The notes under the pieces were generated by a model. The model worked only from the letters and a program-made list of their open reading frames with translations. It searched no databases and had not been told where the DNA came from. From Mycolicibacterium fallax (GTDB lineage: Bacteria; Actinomycetota; Actinomycetes; Mycobacteriales; Mycobacteriaceae): a stretch of DNA of 64,000 nt. The position numbers and the translations under genes were made by a program. Below are positions 27,749 to 36,200 of this stretch, piece by piece. Each line of letters begins with the position of its first letter. Position 1 is the stretch's first letter. The stretch spans positions 3,906,001 through 3,970,000 of the forward strand of contig NZ_AP022603.1 of assembly GCF_010726955.1 (NCBI RefSeq). Direction: 5' to 3'.

Positions 27749-28590
27749 CGACTGACGAAATCCACCACCGCGTCGGAGAACGCGTCGTTGTCGTCGCCGG
27801 CCGCGGTGTGTCCGGCGCCGCCGAGTTCGACGAACTCCGCGCCGGGCACCTTGGCCAGGAAGTCGGCCACCCCTTCGGGGCTGACCACGTCGGACAGCTT
27901 GCCGCGGATCAGCAGCAGCGGGATCGTCAGCTCGATGGCGGCGCGCTCGAGGTGCTCGGTGTGGGCGACCAGATCGCCGCGCGGCGCACGCAGGAACGCC
28001 GGGTCCCAATGCCAGTGCCAGCGGCCGTCGCGGAGCCGCAGGTTCTTCTTCAGGCCCTCGGTGCTGCGCGGTTTGGTGCGGTGCGGCAGGTAGGCGGCGA
28101 TCGCGTCGGCGGCCTCCTCCAAGGTGGCGAAGCCGTCGGCGTTGCCGAACATGAAGTCCCGGATGCGGGCGCCGCCGGATTCCTCGAAGCGCGGCACGAC
28201 GTCGACGAGCACCAGCTTGCGGACGCGTTCGGGGCCCAGTTGGCGGGCGACCGCGATCCCGGTCAGTCCGCCCATGCTGGCCCCGATCAGCACCACCGGG
28301 GCGTCGAGCGCCTCGATGATGTGCGTGACGTCGGCGACCATCGAGTCGAGTTCGTAGTCGGCGTCAGGGGCGCGGTCGCTGTCGCCGTGGCCGCGGGTGT
28401 CGACGGCGACGACGCGGAACCCGCGGTCGCCGAGGATCTGGCCGGTGTTCTTCCACGAGTGCCGGTTCTGCCCGCCGCCGTGCAGCATCAGGATGACCGG
28501 ACCGGCCGGGTCGGTGCCGGGATTCCACTGGTCGCCGACCAGCGTGATGCCGTCGAGGCCACGGAATTGCACGGCTTGCGGTGCGGTCAC
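27745..28590 (-). CDS. Alpha/beta-fold hydrolase
   Basis: 281 residues. The fold-1 hydrolase pattern is clear: LMLHGGGQNRHSW (oxyanion region, ~36), GASMGGLTG (nucleophile Ser, ~105), LLLIRGKLSDVV (acid, ~225) and GAGHTAAGDDN (His, ~253). It is similar to many mycobacterial hydrolases of unspecified ester or epoxide substrate. GTG 28590 is chosen over ATG 28608 because AAGGGGAA lies upstream of it; both are in frame. Confidence 0.83.
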   Translation of the reverse strand: MTAPQAVQFRGLDGITLVGDQWNPGTDPAGPVILMLHGGGQNRHSWKNTGQILGDRGFRVVAVDTRGHGDSDRAPDADYELDSMVADVTHIIEALDAPVVLIGASMGGLTGIAVARQLGPERVRKLVLVDVVPRFEESGGARIRDFMFGNADGFATLEEAADAIAAYLPHRTKPRSTEGLKKNLRLRDGRWHWHWDPAFLRAPRGDLVAHTEHLERAAIELTIPLLLIRGKLSDVVSPEGVADFLAKVPGAEFVELGGAGHTAAGDDNDAFSDAVVDFVSR

Positions 28591-28830
28591 TTGGAGTTCC
28601 CCTTGCATTCGACGGTCTGGGCTGACGTTACCGCGAGCCGATCGGCGGGTTCCGGGCCCGGTGCCGAGGCTCGGCGGGGGATGGGGTGCCGGGGGTGAAA
28701 TCGCGCTGAGCAGCGATCCCGCCTGCCGCGGCCTTGCCAACTTTGGCTGGCTTTGTAATGCCCGCGGTCGGCCCCGTAGGTTGGGCGGGTAGCTTGTGGC
28801 AGTCGCGCTCGCAGGTCGGTAGGAGAACAG

Positions 28831-29871
28831 ATGGCTGACGACGCCCTCCCCTCCGGGGAGTCGGGCGCCTCGGCGAACGGTGGTGCCTCGGCGGTCCCGC
28901 CCAAGCGTGCCCGGCACGCGCTGCCCAAGGAGATGCAGTCCCGCCGGTCCTGGTGGCGTCGGTCCAAGGGCGTCGTGGTCCCGCCGCCGACCGCGGAACC
29001 GGTGGCCGCCGAGGAGGCGACCGAACCCGACGCCGAGGTCGCTGATCCCGCTGTTGCCGAGGTTCCCGAGCCGGCGCATCTGCAGGTCGACGAGCCCGAG
29101 GCGGTGGACGCCGAGGCGGCGGTCGCGGCGGATGACATCGATGAGGCCGACGTCGCGGACACCGACGCCGACGAGGCCGCCGGGGCGGCGGACAGCGAGC
29201 CGGAAGAATCTCAGCCCGAGGCCGCCGAGCCCGAGAGCGATGAGGTTGCTGAGCCCGAGGGTGACGCGGCCGAGAGCGACCAGCTTGCCGAGCCCGAGGG
29301 TGACCCGGCTGAGAGTGACGCGGCCGAGAGCGACGAGCCCGGCCCGCCCGCGCTGGAGGTGCCCGCGCTGCGGCGACCGCGCCGGATGTCGCCGATCGGC
29401 ACGGCCATCGCCGCCGGGATCGTCATCGTGCTGGTGCTGGGCGCGCTGGCCGGCTATCTCGGCTGGCAGGCCTACCAGGTCCGGCTGCAGGATCAGCAGC
29501 GCGAACTGTTCCTCGACGCCGGCCGGCAGGCCGCGGTCGCGCTGACCTCGCTGCGCTACGACTCCGGCGATGCGGGCGTGGCCCAGCTGCTCGAGCTCTC
29601 GACCGACAAGTTTCACGAGGACCTCACCCGTCGCCGCGACACCTTCCTGGAGGTGCTCAAGCAGGCGCAGGGCGTGTCGACCGGTGAGGTGACCTCGGCC
29701 GGGCTGGAGTCGTTCGACGGCGATCGGGCGCAGGTGCTTGTCGCGGTGAATGTGCTCGCGACGGTTCAGGCGACGCCCGAGGAGCAACGACGGAATTGGC
29801 GGATGCGGTTGCTGCTCCGCGAGACCGCCCCCGGCGAGGTGAAGGTGTCCCGAGTGGAGTACATCTCGTGA
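28831..29871 (+). CDS. Orphan Mce-associated membrane protein (first of a pair)
   Basis: 346 residues. A very acidic, repetitive N-terminal ~180 residues (runs of EPEGD, AESD) is followed by one membrane helix (~190-212). A ~130-residue extracytoplasmic domain typical of Mce-associated (Mas/Omam) proteins then contains LRYDSGDAGVAQLLELSTDKF. Such proteins stabilise or assist Mce lipid importers. No mce operon is in the window, so it is an orphan pair. The ATG has GGAG upstream. Its stop overlaps the next start (GTGA). Confidence 0.8.
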   Translation: MADDALPSGESGASANGGASAVPPKRARHALPKEMQSRRSWWRRSKGVVVPPPTAEPVAAEEATEPDAEVADPAVAEVPEPAHLQVDEPEAVDAEAAVAADDIDEADVADTDADEAAGAADSEPEESQPEAAEPESDEVAEPEGDAAESDQLAEPEGDPAESDAAESDEPGPPALEVPALRRPRRMSPIGTAIAAGIVIVLVLGALAGYLGWQAYQVRLQDQQRELFLDAGRQAAVALTSLRYDSGDAGVAQLLELSTDKFHEDLTRRRDTFLEVLKQAQGVSTGEVTSAGLESFDGDRAQVLVAVNVLATVQATPEEQRRNWRMRLLLRETAPGEVKVSRVEYIS

Positions 29872-30617
29872 TCATGCGACGCAAGAAGCGCGCGGTCGTG
29901 CCCGACGGCGTCGTGCCCGACGCGGAAGGCGCCGCAGCGGAAGCCGCCGAGGAAGCCGCCGCCGATGAGGTGGCGGCCGAGGAAGCGCCCGCCGACGGTG
30001 CGCCGACGGGCGAGCCGGAGGAGACCGACGGCGCAGCGGCGGATGAGCCCGACGCAACCGAGCCCGCCGACGCCGAGCCCGACGCCACCGAACCCGACGC
30101 CGACGACACCGCCGATGCCCCCGCACCCCGCAACCCGCGCCGCGGCCGCGTCCTGGCGCTGGTGGTGCTGCCCGTGCTCGCGCTGCTGCTCGGCGCGGCG
30201 GCGGGCTACGCCAAGTACGAGATCGTCCGCGCCGATGCCACCGACGCCGCCGGCGTCGAGGCGATGGCGGCCGCCCAGAACATCGTCGCGAATCTGCTCA
30301 CCTACCAACCGATCACGGCCGAGGATCAGCTCCGCTCCGCGTTGTCATCGACCACCGGCGCGTTCCACGACAGCTACGCCCAGCAGATCAACGACAACAT
30401 CATCCCGACCGCGAAGAAGCTGAACGTCTACGCCACCACCATCGTGCACGCGGCGTCGGTGGTCTCGGTGTCCCCCGATCGGGTCGTCACGCTGCTGTTC
30501 GCCAACCAGACCGTTGCGGTCGGCCAGGATGCGCCGACGGTCACGCTGTCCCGATTCCAGGCCACCCTCGAACGCCACGACGACCGGTGGTTGATCTCGG
30601 AGTTCTCCCAGGTCTGA
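29868..30617 (+). CDS. Orphan Mce-associated membrane protein (second of a pair)
   Basis: 249 residues. Same plan as its neighbour: acidic Ala/Glu-rich N-terminus (~85), one membrane helix (~93-113), then a domain with LLTYQPITAEDQL, FHDSYAQQI and TLERHDDRWLISEFSQV, the usual end of Mas-type domains. The GTG at 29868 overlaps the previous stop. An ATG two codons later is an alternative. Pairing suggests a heteromer. Only 4 nt separate it from the WS/DGAT-like gene. Confidence 0.8.
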   Translation: MIMRRKKRAVVPDGVVPDAEGAAAEAAEEAAADEVAAEEAPADGAPTGEPEETDGAAADEPDATEPADAEPDATEPDADDTADAPAPRNPRRGRVLALVVLPVLALLLGAAAGYAKYEIVRADATDAAGVEAMAAAQNIVANLLTYQPITAEDQLRSALSSTTGAFHDSYAQQINDNIIPTAKKLNVYATTIVHAASVVSVSPDRVVTLLFANQTVAVGQDAPTVTLSRFQATLERHDDRWLISEFSQV

Positions 30618-30621
30618 GGCG

Positions 30622-31860
30622 ATGAACATCCCGCTCGCGGCCGTCGACGCGCAGACCTACTGGCTCTCGGCGAAGCTGCCCAGTGACCAGTTCCTGCTGT
30701 ATGTGTTCGACGGCGTCGTCGGCCTCGACGAAGTGCGGGCCGGCCTGATCGAGCGGGCGCGGGCCTGCCCGGACCTCACGGTGCGCATCGGCGACGATTC
30801 CCGCCGGCGGTATCCGCGCTGGGTGCCCGCGCCGGTGCGCGGCGCCCAGTTCCACGGCCACGAGGCCGGCCTGACCTGGACCGGCTGCCTGGACGCCGTC
30901 GCCGCGCTGGCCGCCGACCAACTCGACGCCCGGGACACCGCGTGGCGGCTGCACCTGTTTCCCGCGGTGACCGGCGCGCCGACGGCACGCGGCCCGGCGA
31001 CGGTGGCCGTCGTGCAGATCGTCCACGCGCTGGCCGACGGCACCCGCACCGCCGAGCTGGCCGGTTGGCTGCTGGGCCGGCCCACCCCGGTGCTGCCGAT
31101 CGCCGCGGCCAAACCCGGCAGCCTGCTGCGGGCCGGCATCGCCGCCGGGCGTGCCCACCGCGAACTGGACCGCGACATCGCCGCGGGCAGCATCGAGCCG
31201 GCCCCGCCGCCGCGGCCGCCGCTGCCCACCAACAGCTGCGGCGCCGGGCCGCCGCGGATCCGCACCCTGATCTGCGACCGCGCCGCGCTGGCCGGCCGGC
31301 ACACCGTCACCGTCGGGGCGCTCGCCGCGATCGGCACCGCGCTGGCCGAGCAGCTGGGCGAGCAGCTCGGCGAGACCGACCTGGTCGCCGAGGTCCCGCT
31401 GCGCAAGTCCGGCGCGCGGCTGGCCCGCAATCACTTCCGCAACGTCGGGATCGCCCTGCACCCCGGCGAGCCGCAGCGCGCCGACCGGATCGCCGCCGAG
31501 CTGGCCGCCGCCCGGCGGCGCGCCGACCACCCGGCCGCCGGCGCCGAGGACCGGGCGCTGGCCGCGGTGCCCGCGGCGCTGCTGCGGTGGGGGACCGGCC
31601 GGTTCGACCCGGCGGTGCGCCCGCCGGCGGTCACCGGTCACACCGTGGTCTCCAGCATCAACCGCGGGCCGGCGGACCTGCGGCTGGGCGGGCTGCCGGT
31701 GCTGGCCTCGGCGGGCTATCCGGCGCTGTCACCGATGATGGGGCTGACCCACGGGGTGCACGGGCTGGGCGAGGTCGTGGCGGTCAGCGTGCACGCCGGC
31801 ACCGGCTTCGAGTTGGACGCCTACCTGTCCCGATTGGCCCTCGCCCTCCCACTGGCGTAA
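30622..31860 (+). CDS. WS/DGAT-like condensation-fold protein with altered active site
   Basis: 412 residues. It starts MNIPLAAVDAQTYWL and has NHFRNVGIALHPGEP in the second half, both like wax ester synthase/diacylglycerol acyltransferases. Members carry HHxxxDG; here the motif reads VHALADG (H135, D139, G140), so the first His is missing and the presumed catalytic second His remains. Activity is therefore possible but uncertain. It is co-transcribed with the Mce-associated pair (4-nt gap), hinting at a lipid role. Its stop codon lies inside the operator of the DoxX gene. Confidence 0.65.
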   Translation: MNIPLAAVDAQTYWLSAKLPSDQFLLYVFDGVVGLDEVRAGLIERARACPDLTVRIGDDSRRRYPRWVPAPVRGAQFHGHEAGLTWTGCLDAVAALAADQLDARDTAWRLHLFPAVTGAPTARGPATVAVVQIVHALADGTRTAELAGWLLGRPTPVLPIAAAKPGSLLRAGIAAGRAHRELDRDIAAGSIEPAPPPRPPLPTNSCGAGPPRIRTLICDRAALAGRHTVTVGALAAIGTALAEQLGEQLGETDLVAEVPLRKSGARLARNHFRNVGIALHPGEPQRADRIAAELAAARRRADHPAAGAEDRALAAVPAALLRWGTGRFDPAVRPPAVTGHTVVSSINRGPADLRLGGLPVLASAGYPALSPMMGLTHGVHGLGEVVAVSVHAGTGFELDAYLSRLALALPLA

Positions 31861-31882
31861 CAGATGGCCTAGATTCTGTTAC
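31857..31882 (+). promoter_or_regulatory. Inverted-repeat operator and -10 of the DoxX gene
   Basis: GTAACAGA (31857-31864) and its exact complement TCTGTTAC (31875-31882) flank a 10-nt spacer. The -10 hexamer TAGATT (31870-31875) lies within it and ends 7 nt before the ATG. The spacing of the arms suits a TetR-type dimer. The regulator is unknown. Confidence 0.6.
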
Positions 31883-32407
31883 ATGCCTGTCTATGACTCC
31901 GCGCTCGATTTCGGGCTGCTGCTGCTGCGAGTGGTGCTCGGCCTGACCATGGCCGCCCACGGCTACAACAAGTTCTTCGGCGGCGGCCGGATCCCCGGCA
32001 CCGCCGGCTGGTTCGACAGCATCGGCATGAAGCCCGGCGTCTTCCACGCCCGGATGGCCGCGACGACGGAGATCGCCGCCGGGTTGGGGCTGGCGTTCGG
32101 CCTGCTCACCCCGATCCCGGCCGCCGGCTTCGTGGCGCTGATGCTGGTCGCCGCCTGGACCGTGCACCGCGCCAACGGCTTCTTCATCGTCAAGGAGGGC
32201 TGGGAGTACAACCTGGTGCTGGCCACCGGGGCGCTCACCCTGGCGGCCACCGGCGCCGGCCGCTACAGCCTGGACTACCTGCTGTTCGGTGACTGCGAGA
32301 TGGCCTCGCTGCTGCACGGCTGGTGCGGACTGGCCATTGCGGCCGGACTCGGGCTGCTCGGCGGCATCGGCCAGCTGGTCATCTTCTTCCGGCCGCCGGC
32401 CAAATAG
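31883..32407 (+). CDS. DoxX family membrane protein
   Basis: 174 residues with four membrane segments (~6-25, 55-75, 80-100, 110-165 region). The DoxX patterns are LLLRVVLGLTMAAHGYNKFFGG and MAATTEIAAGLGLAFGLLTPI (each split here at natural blocks). DoxX proteins occur in membrane-associated oxidoreductase complexes; mycobacterial DoxX is linked to thiol/oxidative stress and lipid oxidation. Direct context: an operator in front, and a KstR-controlled DUF3556 gene 37 nt behind. Confidence 0.83.
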   Translation: MPVYDSALDFGLLLLRVVLGLTMAAHGYNKFFGGGRIPGTAGWFDSIGMKPGVFHARMAATTEIAAGLGLAFGLLTPIPAAGFVALMLVAAWTVHRANGFFIVKEGWEYNLVLATGALTLAATGAGRYSLDYLLFGDCEMASLLHGWCGLAIAAGLGLLGGIGQLVIFFRPPAK

Positions 32408-32417
32408 CCCGGCTGGG

Positions 32418-32433
32418 CTAGAACACGTTCTAG
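32418..32433 (+). promoter_or_regulatory. KstR operator in front of the DUF3556 gene
   Basis: CTAGAACACGTTCTAG is a near-perfect palindrome and contains TAGAACACGTTCTA, which fits TnnAACnnGTTnnA at every fixed base and is close to the strongest known KstR sites. The -10 TAGTCT (32431-32436) overlaps its right end, 7 nt before the ATG at 32444. Confidence 0.85.
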
Positions 32434-32443
32434 TCTGGCTGTC

Positions 32444-34183
32444 ATGGGATTCCGCAAGCCCGAACTGCCGGTCGTCGACTTCGAGACGTGGAGCGCGGGC
32501 AGTTGGGCGGACAAGGTTCGCCCGATGGCCCGGCACTGGGCCGAGGTCGGCTTCGGCACACCGGTGCTGATGCACCTGTTCTACGTCGTCAAGATCGCGC
32601 TGTACATCCTCGGGGCCGTGCTGGTGATGCTGTCCACCACCGGCATCGACGGGTTCACCGAGGTTCGGCAGTGGTGGACCGAACCGATCGTGTTCCAGAA
32701 GGTCGTGCTGTACACGATGGCCTTCGAGGTGATCGGGCTGGGCTGCGGCTTCGGCCCGCTCAACCACCGCTACCTGCCGCCGATGGGTTCGGTGCTGTAC
32801 TGGCTGCGGCCCAACACCATTCGGCTGCCACCGTGGCCCAACCGGATTCCGGGCACCCGGGGCGACAACCGCGGACCGCTGGACATCGCGCTCTACGCCG
32901 CGCTGCTGATCCTGCTGGCCGTCGCGCTGTTCTCCGACGGCACCGGGCCGGTGCCCGCGCTCGGCACCTCCGTCGGGGTGCTGCCGATGCCGCTGCTGTG
33001 GGCGATCCTGGTGGTGCTCGCGCTGGCCGGGCTGCGCGACAAGGTGATCTTCCTGGCCGCCCGCGGCGAGGTGTACGGCTCGTTCACCGTCGCCTTCCTG
33101 TTCGCCGGCCACGGCGTCGACATGATCATCGCCGCCAAGCTGGTCTGCGTGGTGATCTGGATGGGTGCGGCGGTCTCGAAGTTCAACCGGCACTTCCCGT
33201 TCGTCATCTCCACGATGATGTCCAACAGCCCGGTGGTGCGGCCCCGGGCGCTGAAAAGACTGTTCTTCGAACGGTTCCCGGGCGACCTGCGGCCCGGCCG
33301 GTTGTCCCGCTTCGTCGCGCACTTCTCCACCGCGGTGGAACTGCTGATCCCGCTCGTGCTGCTGTTCAGCAACGGCGGCTGGCCCACCGCGATCGCCGCG
33401 GTGGTGATGATCTGCTTCCACCTGGGCATCCTCACCGCGATCCCGATGGGGGTGCCGCTGGAGTGGAACGTCTTCATGATCTTCTGCGTGCTGACCCTGT
33501 TCGTCGGGCACGCCGACGTCGGGTTGGCCGACCTGAGCAGCCCGCTGCCGCTGCTGCTGCTCGGCGTGCTGGTGACGGTGGTGACGCTGGGCAACCTGTT
33601 CCCGCGCAAGGTCTCCTTCCTACCCGGGATGCGCTACTACGCCGGGAACTGGGACACCTCGCTGTGGTGCCTCAAGCCGTCGGCGTCGGCCAAGATCGCC
33701 GAGCACATCGTCGCGATCGCCGCGATGCCGCAGGCCCAGCTGGAGCGGGTGTACGGCAGCCCGCAGGCCGCGCAGATCCTGCAGTACCTTGGTTATGCGT
33801 TCCGCTGCTTCAACACTCACGGCCGGATGATGTACACCCTGGCGCACCGGGCCAAGGCCGGGCCGGACGGAACCGACCCGGTCGAGGAGTACGTGATGAC
33901 CGACGGGGAACGGCTCTGCTCGACGGCGATCGGCTGGAACTTCGGCGACGGGCACATGCACAATGAGCAGCTGATCGCCGCGCTGCACCGGCGCTGCCAC
34001 TTCGAGCCCGGCGAGGTCCGGGTGGTGCTGCTGGACGCCCAGCCCATTCACGTTCAGGCCCAACGCTATCGGCTGGTCGACGCCGCCACCGGCGAGTTCG
34101 AGACCGGGCACATCCGGGTGGCCGACGCGCTGGCCCGCCAGCCGTGGGACGACGCCGTGCCGGTCCACCCCGATCCGCGCTGA
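32444..34183 (+). CDS. DUF3556 multi-pass membrane protein
   Basis: 579 residues, about eight to nine membrane segments: FYVVKIALYILGAVLVML (~45-62), VLYTMAFEVIGLG, LLILLAVALF, LLWAILVVLALAGL, and others to ~375. A soluble C-terminal ~190 residues then contains SLWCLKPSASAKI and NFGDGHMHNEQLIAAL. DUF3556 is largely confined to mycolata; its function is unknown, though the C-terminal HMHNEQL block and His/Trp-rich loops suggest a membrane oxidoreductase or desaturase-like role. The KstR box predicts induction by sterols. Confidence 0.8.
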   Translation: MGFRKPELPVVDFETWSAGSWADKVRPMARHWAEVGFGTPVLMHLFYVVKIALYILGAVLVMLSTTGIDGFTEVRQWWTEPIVFQKVVLYTMAFEVIGLGCGFGPLNHRYLPPMGSVLYWLRPNTIRLPPWPNRIPGTRGDNRGPLDIALYAALLILLAVALFSDGTGPVPALGTSVGVLPMPLLWAILVVLALAGLRDKVIFLAARGEVYGSFTVAFLFAGHGVDMIIAAKLVCVVIWMGAAVSKFNRHFPFVISTMMSNSPVVRPRALKRLFFERFPGDLRPGRLSRFVAHFSTAVELLIPLVLLFSNGGWPTAIAAVVMICFHLGILTAIPMGVPLEWNVFMIFCVLTLFVGHADVGLADLSSPLPLLLLGVLVTVVTLGNLFPRKVSFLPGMRYYAGNWDTSLWCLKPSASAKIAEHIVAIAAMPQAQLERVYGSPQAAQILQYLGYAFRCFNTHGRMMYTLAHRAKAGPDGTDPVEEYVMTDGERLCSTAIGWNFGDGHMHNEQLIAALHRRCHFEPGEVRVVLLDAQPIHVQAQRYRLVDAATGEFETGHIRVADALARQPWDDAVPVHPDPR

Positions 34184-34235
34184 GACCGCATCGGCATACT
34201 CGGATACATCCGCAGTCACACACAGGAGGACAGCA

Positions 34236-35036
34236 GTGAGCGAAACCCCCACCGAGCCGGGCGCATTGGTCGAACGGCGCGGCAACGTCATGGTGATCAC
34301 CATCAACCGCCCGGAGGCCCGCAACGCGGTCAACGGCGCGGTCAGCACCGCCGTCGGCGATGCCCTGCAGGCCGCCCAGGACGACCCGGACGTGTGGGTC
34401 GTCGTACTCACCGGGGCCGGCGACAAATCCTTCTGCGCCGGCGCCGACCTGAAGGCAATCTCCAAGGGCGAGAACCTCTTTCACCCCACCCACCCGGAAT
34501 GGGGCTTCGGCGGCTACGTCAGCCACTTCATCGACAAGCCGACCATCGCGGCGGTCAACGGCACCGCGCTGGGCGGCGGTTCGGAGCTCGCGCTGGCCAG
34601 CGACCTGGTCGTTGCCGAGGAACGCGCCCAGTTCGGGCTGCCCGAGGTCAAGCGTGGCCTGCTGGCCGCCGCCGGCGGGGTGTTCCGGGTGATGGACCAG
34701 CTGCCGCGCAAGGTCGCGATGGCGGCGATCCTCACCGGCGAGCCGCTGTCGAGCGCCGAGGCGCTGCGCTGGGGGCTGATCAACCAGGTGGTGCCCGACG
34801 GCACCGTGCTCGACGCCGCGCTGGCGCTGGCCGAGCGGATCACCGTCAACGCGCCGCTGGCGGTGCAGGCCAGCAAGCGGGTCGCGATGAGCGCCGACGA
34901 CGGCGAGATCGCCGGCGAGGCCGCGCGCTGGGAGCGTTCCAACAAGGAGATGTTTGCGCTGCTGCGCACCGAGGACGCGATGGAGGGCCCGATCGCGTTC
35001 GCGCAGAAGCGCCCGCCGGTCTGGAAGGCCCGCTGA
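34236..35036 (+). CDS. Enoyl-CoA hydratase/isomerase (crotonase) family
   Basis: 266 residues. The oxyanion-hole blocks are SFCAGADLKAISKGEN (~64-79) and ALGGGSELALASDLVVAEERAQFGLPEVKRG (in parts, ~107-140), with Glu in ELALASD and Glu in GLPEVKRG as the two catalytic acids of hydratases. It acts on trans-2-enoyl-CoA in beta-oxidation. AGGAGG lies 6 nt before the GTG start. It lies 52 nt after the KstR-linked DUF3556 gene, so it may share its transcript. Confidence 0.88.
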   Translation: MSETPTEPGALVERRGNVMVITINRPEARNAVNGAVSTAVGDALQAAQDDPDVWVVVLTGAGDKSFCAGADLKAISKGENLFHPTHPEWGFGGYVSHFIDKPTIAAVNGTALGGGSELALASDLVVAEERAQFGLPEVKRGLLAAAGGVFRVMDQLPRKVAMAAILTGEPLSSAEALRWGLINQVVPDGTVLDAALALAERITVNAPLAVQASKRVAMSADDGEIAGEAARWERSNKEMFALLRTEDAMEGPIAFAQKRPPVWKAR

Positions 35037-35053
35037 CCACGGCCCGGACATGA

Positions 35054-35096
35054 CAAAGGGCCCGGCGCCGCTGTAGCAGCGGGGCCGGGCCCTTTG
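35054..35096. terminator. Strong bidirectional hairpin terminator
   Basis: Left arm CAAAGGGCCCGGC + GCCGCTG and right arm CAGCGGG + GCCGGGCCCTTTG pair over 20 bp with one mismatch around a 3-nt loop. It ends in TTTG and separates the convergent crotonase and FAS1 genes. Confidence 0.9.
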
Positions 35097-35120
35097 CGTG
35101 AGGTTTTAACCCTCTGAGGT

Positions 35121-35945
35121 TTAGCCCTCGCCCTCGGTGGGGGTCTCCTCAGCCGAGCCCTCGGCCGGGGCCGGGCTCTCGGTGACCGTCGCGGAGGTGG
35201 TGTTCTCCGGGGCCGAGGTCTCGGTGCTCTCGGGAGCCGAGGTCTCGGTGGTCTCGGGGGCCGAGGTCTCGGTGGTCTCCGGCGCCGAGGTGCCGGTGGT
35301 GCTGGTGGTCGCGGCGGGCAGCGGCGGCTGCGAGCCGGCCGGATCCAGCACGGTGTCGATCATGTAGATCTGGGCGTTGCGGGTGGTGATGCCACCGCAG
35401 GTGACCTTGGCGACGTCGTCGACGGTGATATTTCCGCCGTCACCCTTGATGGTGAGCTGACGCCCCTCCTGCGAGGTCATCTTGCCCTCGATGGTCTTGG
35501 GGGTCAGGAAGCCCAGCGCCATGTGGTAGTAGACGGTCGAGTACAGCTGCGCCGGGTCGGCCTTCAGGGCGTCCAGCTGGGCGGGGGTGAGCTTGGCGAA
35601 CGCCTCGTTGGTCGGCGCGAACACCACGTAGGGGCCGTTGTCCAGCACGCCGGCCACGTTGACCTCGGGGTTCATCCCACCGGAGATGGCCTGGCTGAAG
35701 GTCGACAGATCGGGGTTGTTGGCGATCGCGACGGAGGCAACCTCGGGGGCCATCGACGGGAACGCGGCCGGACCGGCCGGGTTGGCGGCCTTGTAGGCGT
35801 CGCAGCCCGGGCCCTCGGGATCGCGCGGCGGTTTGACCGAGGTGGTCGGGTCGTCGGCGAACGCGATGCCGGTCGGGATGGTCAGGCTCATCGCGGCGAC
35901 GGCGGCGAGCGCGCCGAACGTCTTACGGGTGGTCAGGTTCCTCAT
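35121..35945 (-). CDS. Secreted fasciclin (FAS1) domain protein with Ser/Thr/Glu repeat tail
   Basis: 274 residues. A Sec signal peptide (~1-31, cleavage after AFA). The FAS1 domain (~60-205) has TVFAP-like YVVFAPTNEAFAKL and ends NAQIYMIDTVLDP, as in MPT70/MPT83. The C-terminal 65 residues are tandem copies of ETTETSAP/ESTETSAP followed by an acidic stretch, likely a disordered, possibly glycosylated linker. There is no lipobox, so it is probably secreted rather than lipid-anchored. Adhesion or surface roles are known for the family. Confidence 0.85.
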   Translation of the reverse strand: MRNLTTRKTFGALAAVAAMSLTIPTGIAFADDPTTSVKPPRDPEGPGCDAYKAANPAGPAAFPSMAPEVASVAIANNPDLSTFSQAISGGMNPEVNVAGVLDNGPYVVFAPTNEAFAKLTPAQLDALKADPAQLYSTVYYHMALGFLTPKTIEGKMTSQEGRQLTIKGDGGNITVDDVAKVTCGGITTRNAQIYMIDTVLDPAGSQPPLPAATTSTTGTSAPETTETSAPETTETSAPESTETSAPENTTSATVTESPAPAEGSAEETPTEGEG

Positions 35946-36200
35946 CGTCGAGCTGTCTCCTTTTAGTGCTTACTGCGTCTTGGTGCGGGCTACGGCCTCA
36001 CAGGTACGTCGGGATGAAACCCCTGGCCGTTACGGCCGTAGCATGATCAAGTTCGCGCCGAGCGGTGTCGGCGCCGATGGCGCGATTAGCTGTTCCGGGC
36101 GCGCCGGGCCGGTTCAAATCGTACGCACCGCGCCGGTATCACCCCAAAACCGCCAGGTCAGCGCGCCCGCGCGGGGGCCGGGCGGCTACCATCTACGGTT

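Noticed and set aside
36111..36120. GGTTCAAATC as a tRNA T-loop
   Set aside because: No matching acceptor, D or anticodon stems around it; no tRNA can be folded.
35946..36200. Gene between the FAS1 and carbonic anhydrase-like genes
   Set aside because: Short frames only, without ribosome sites or coding-like codon use.
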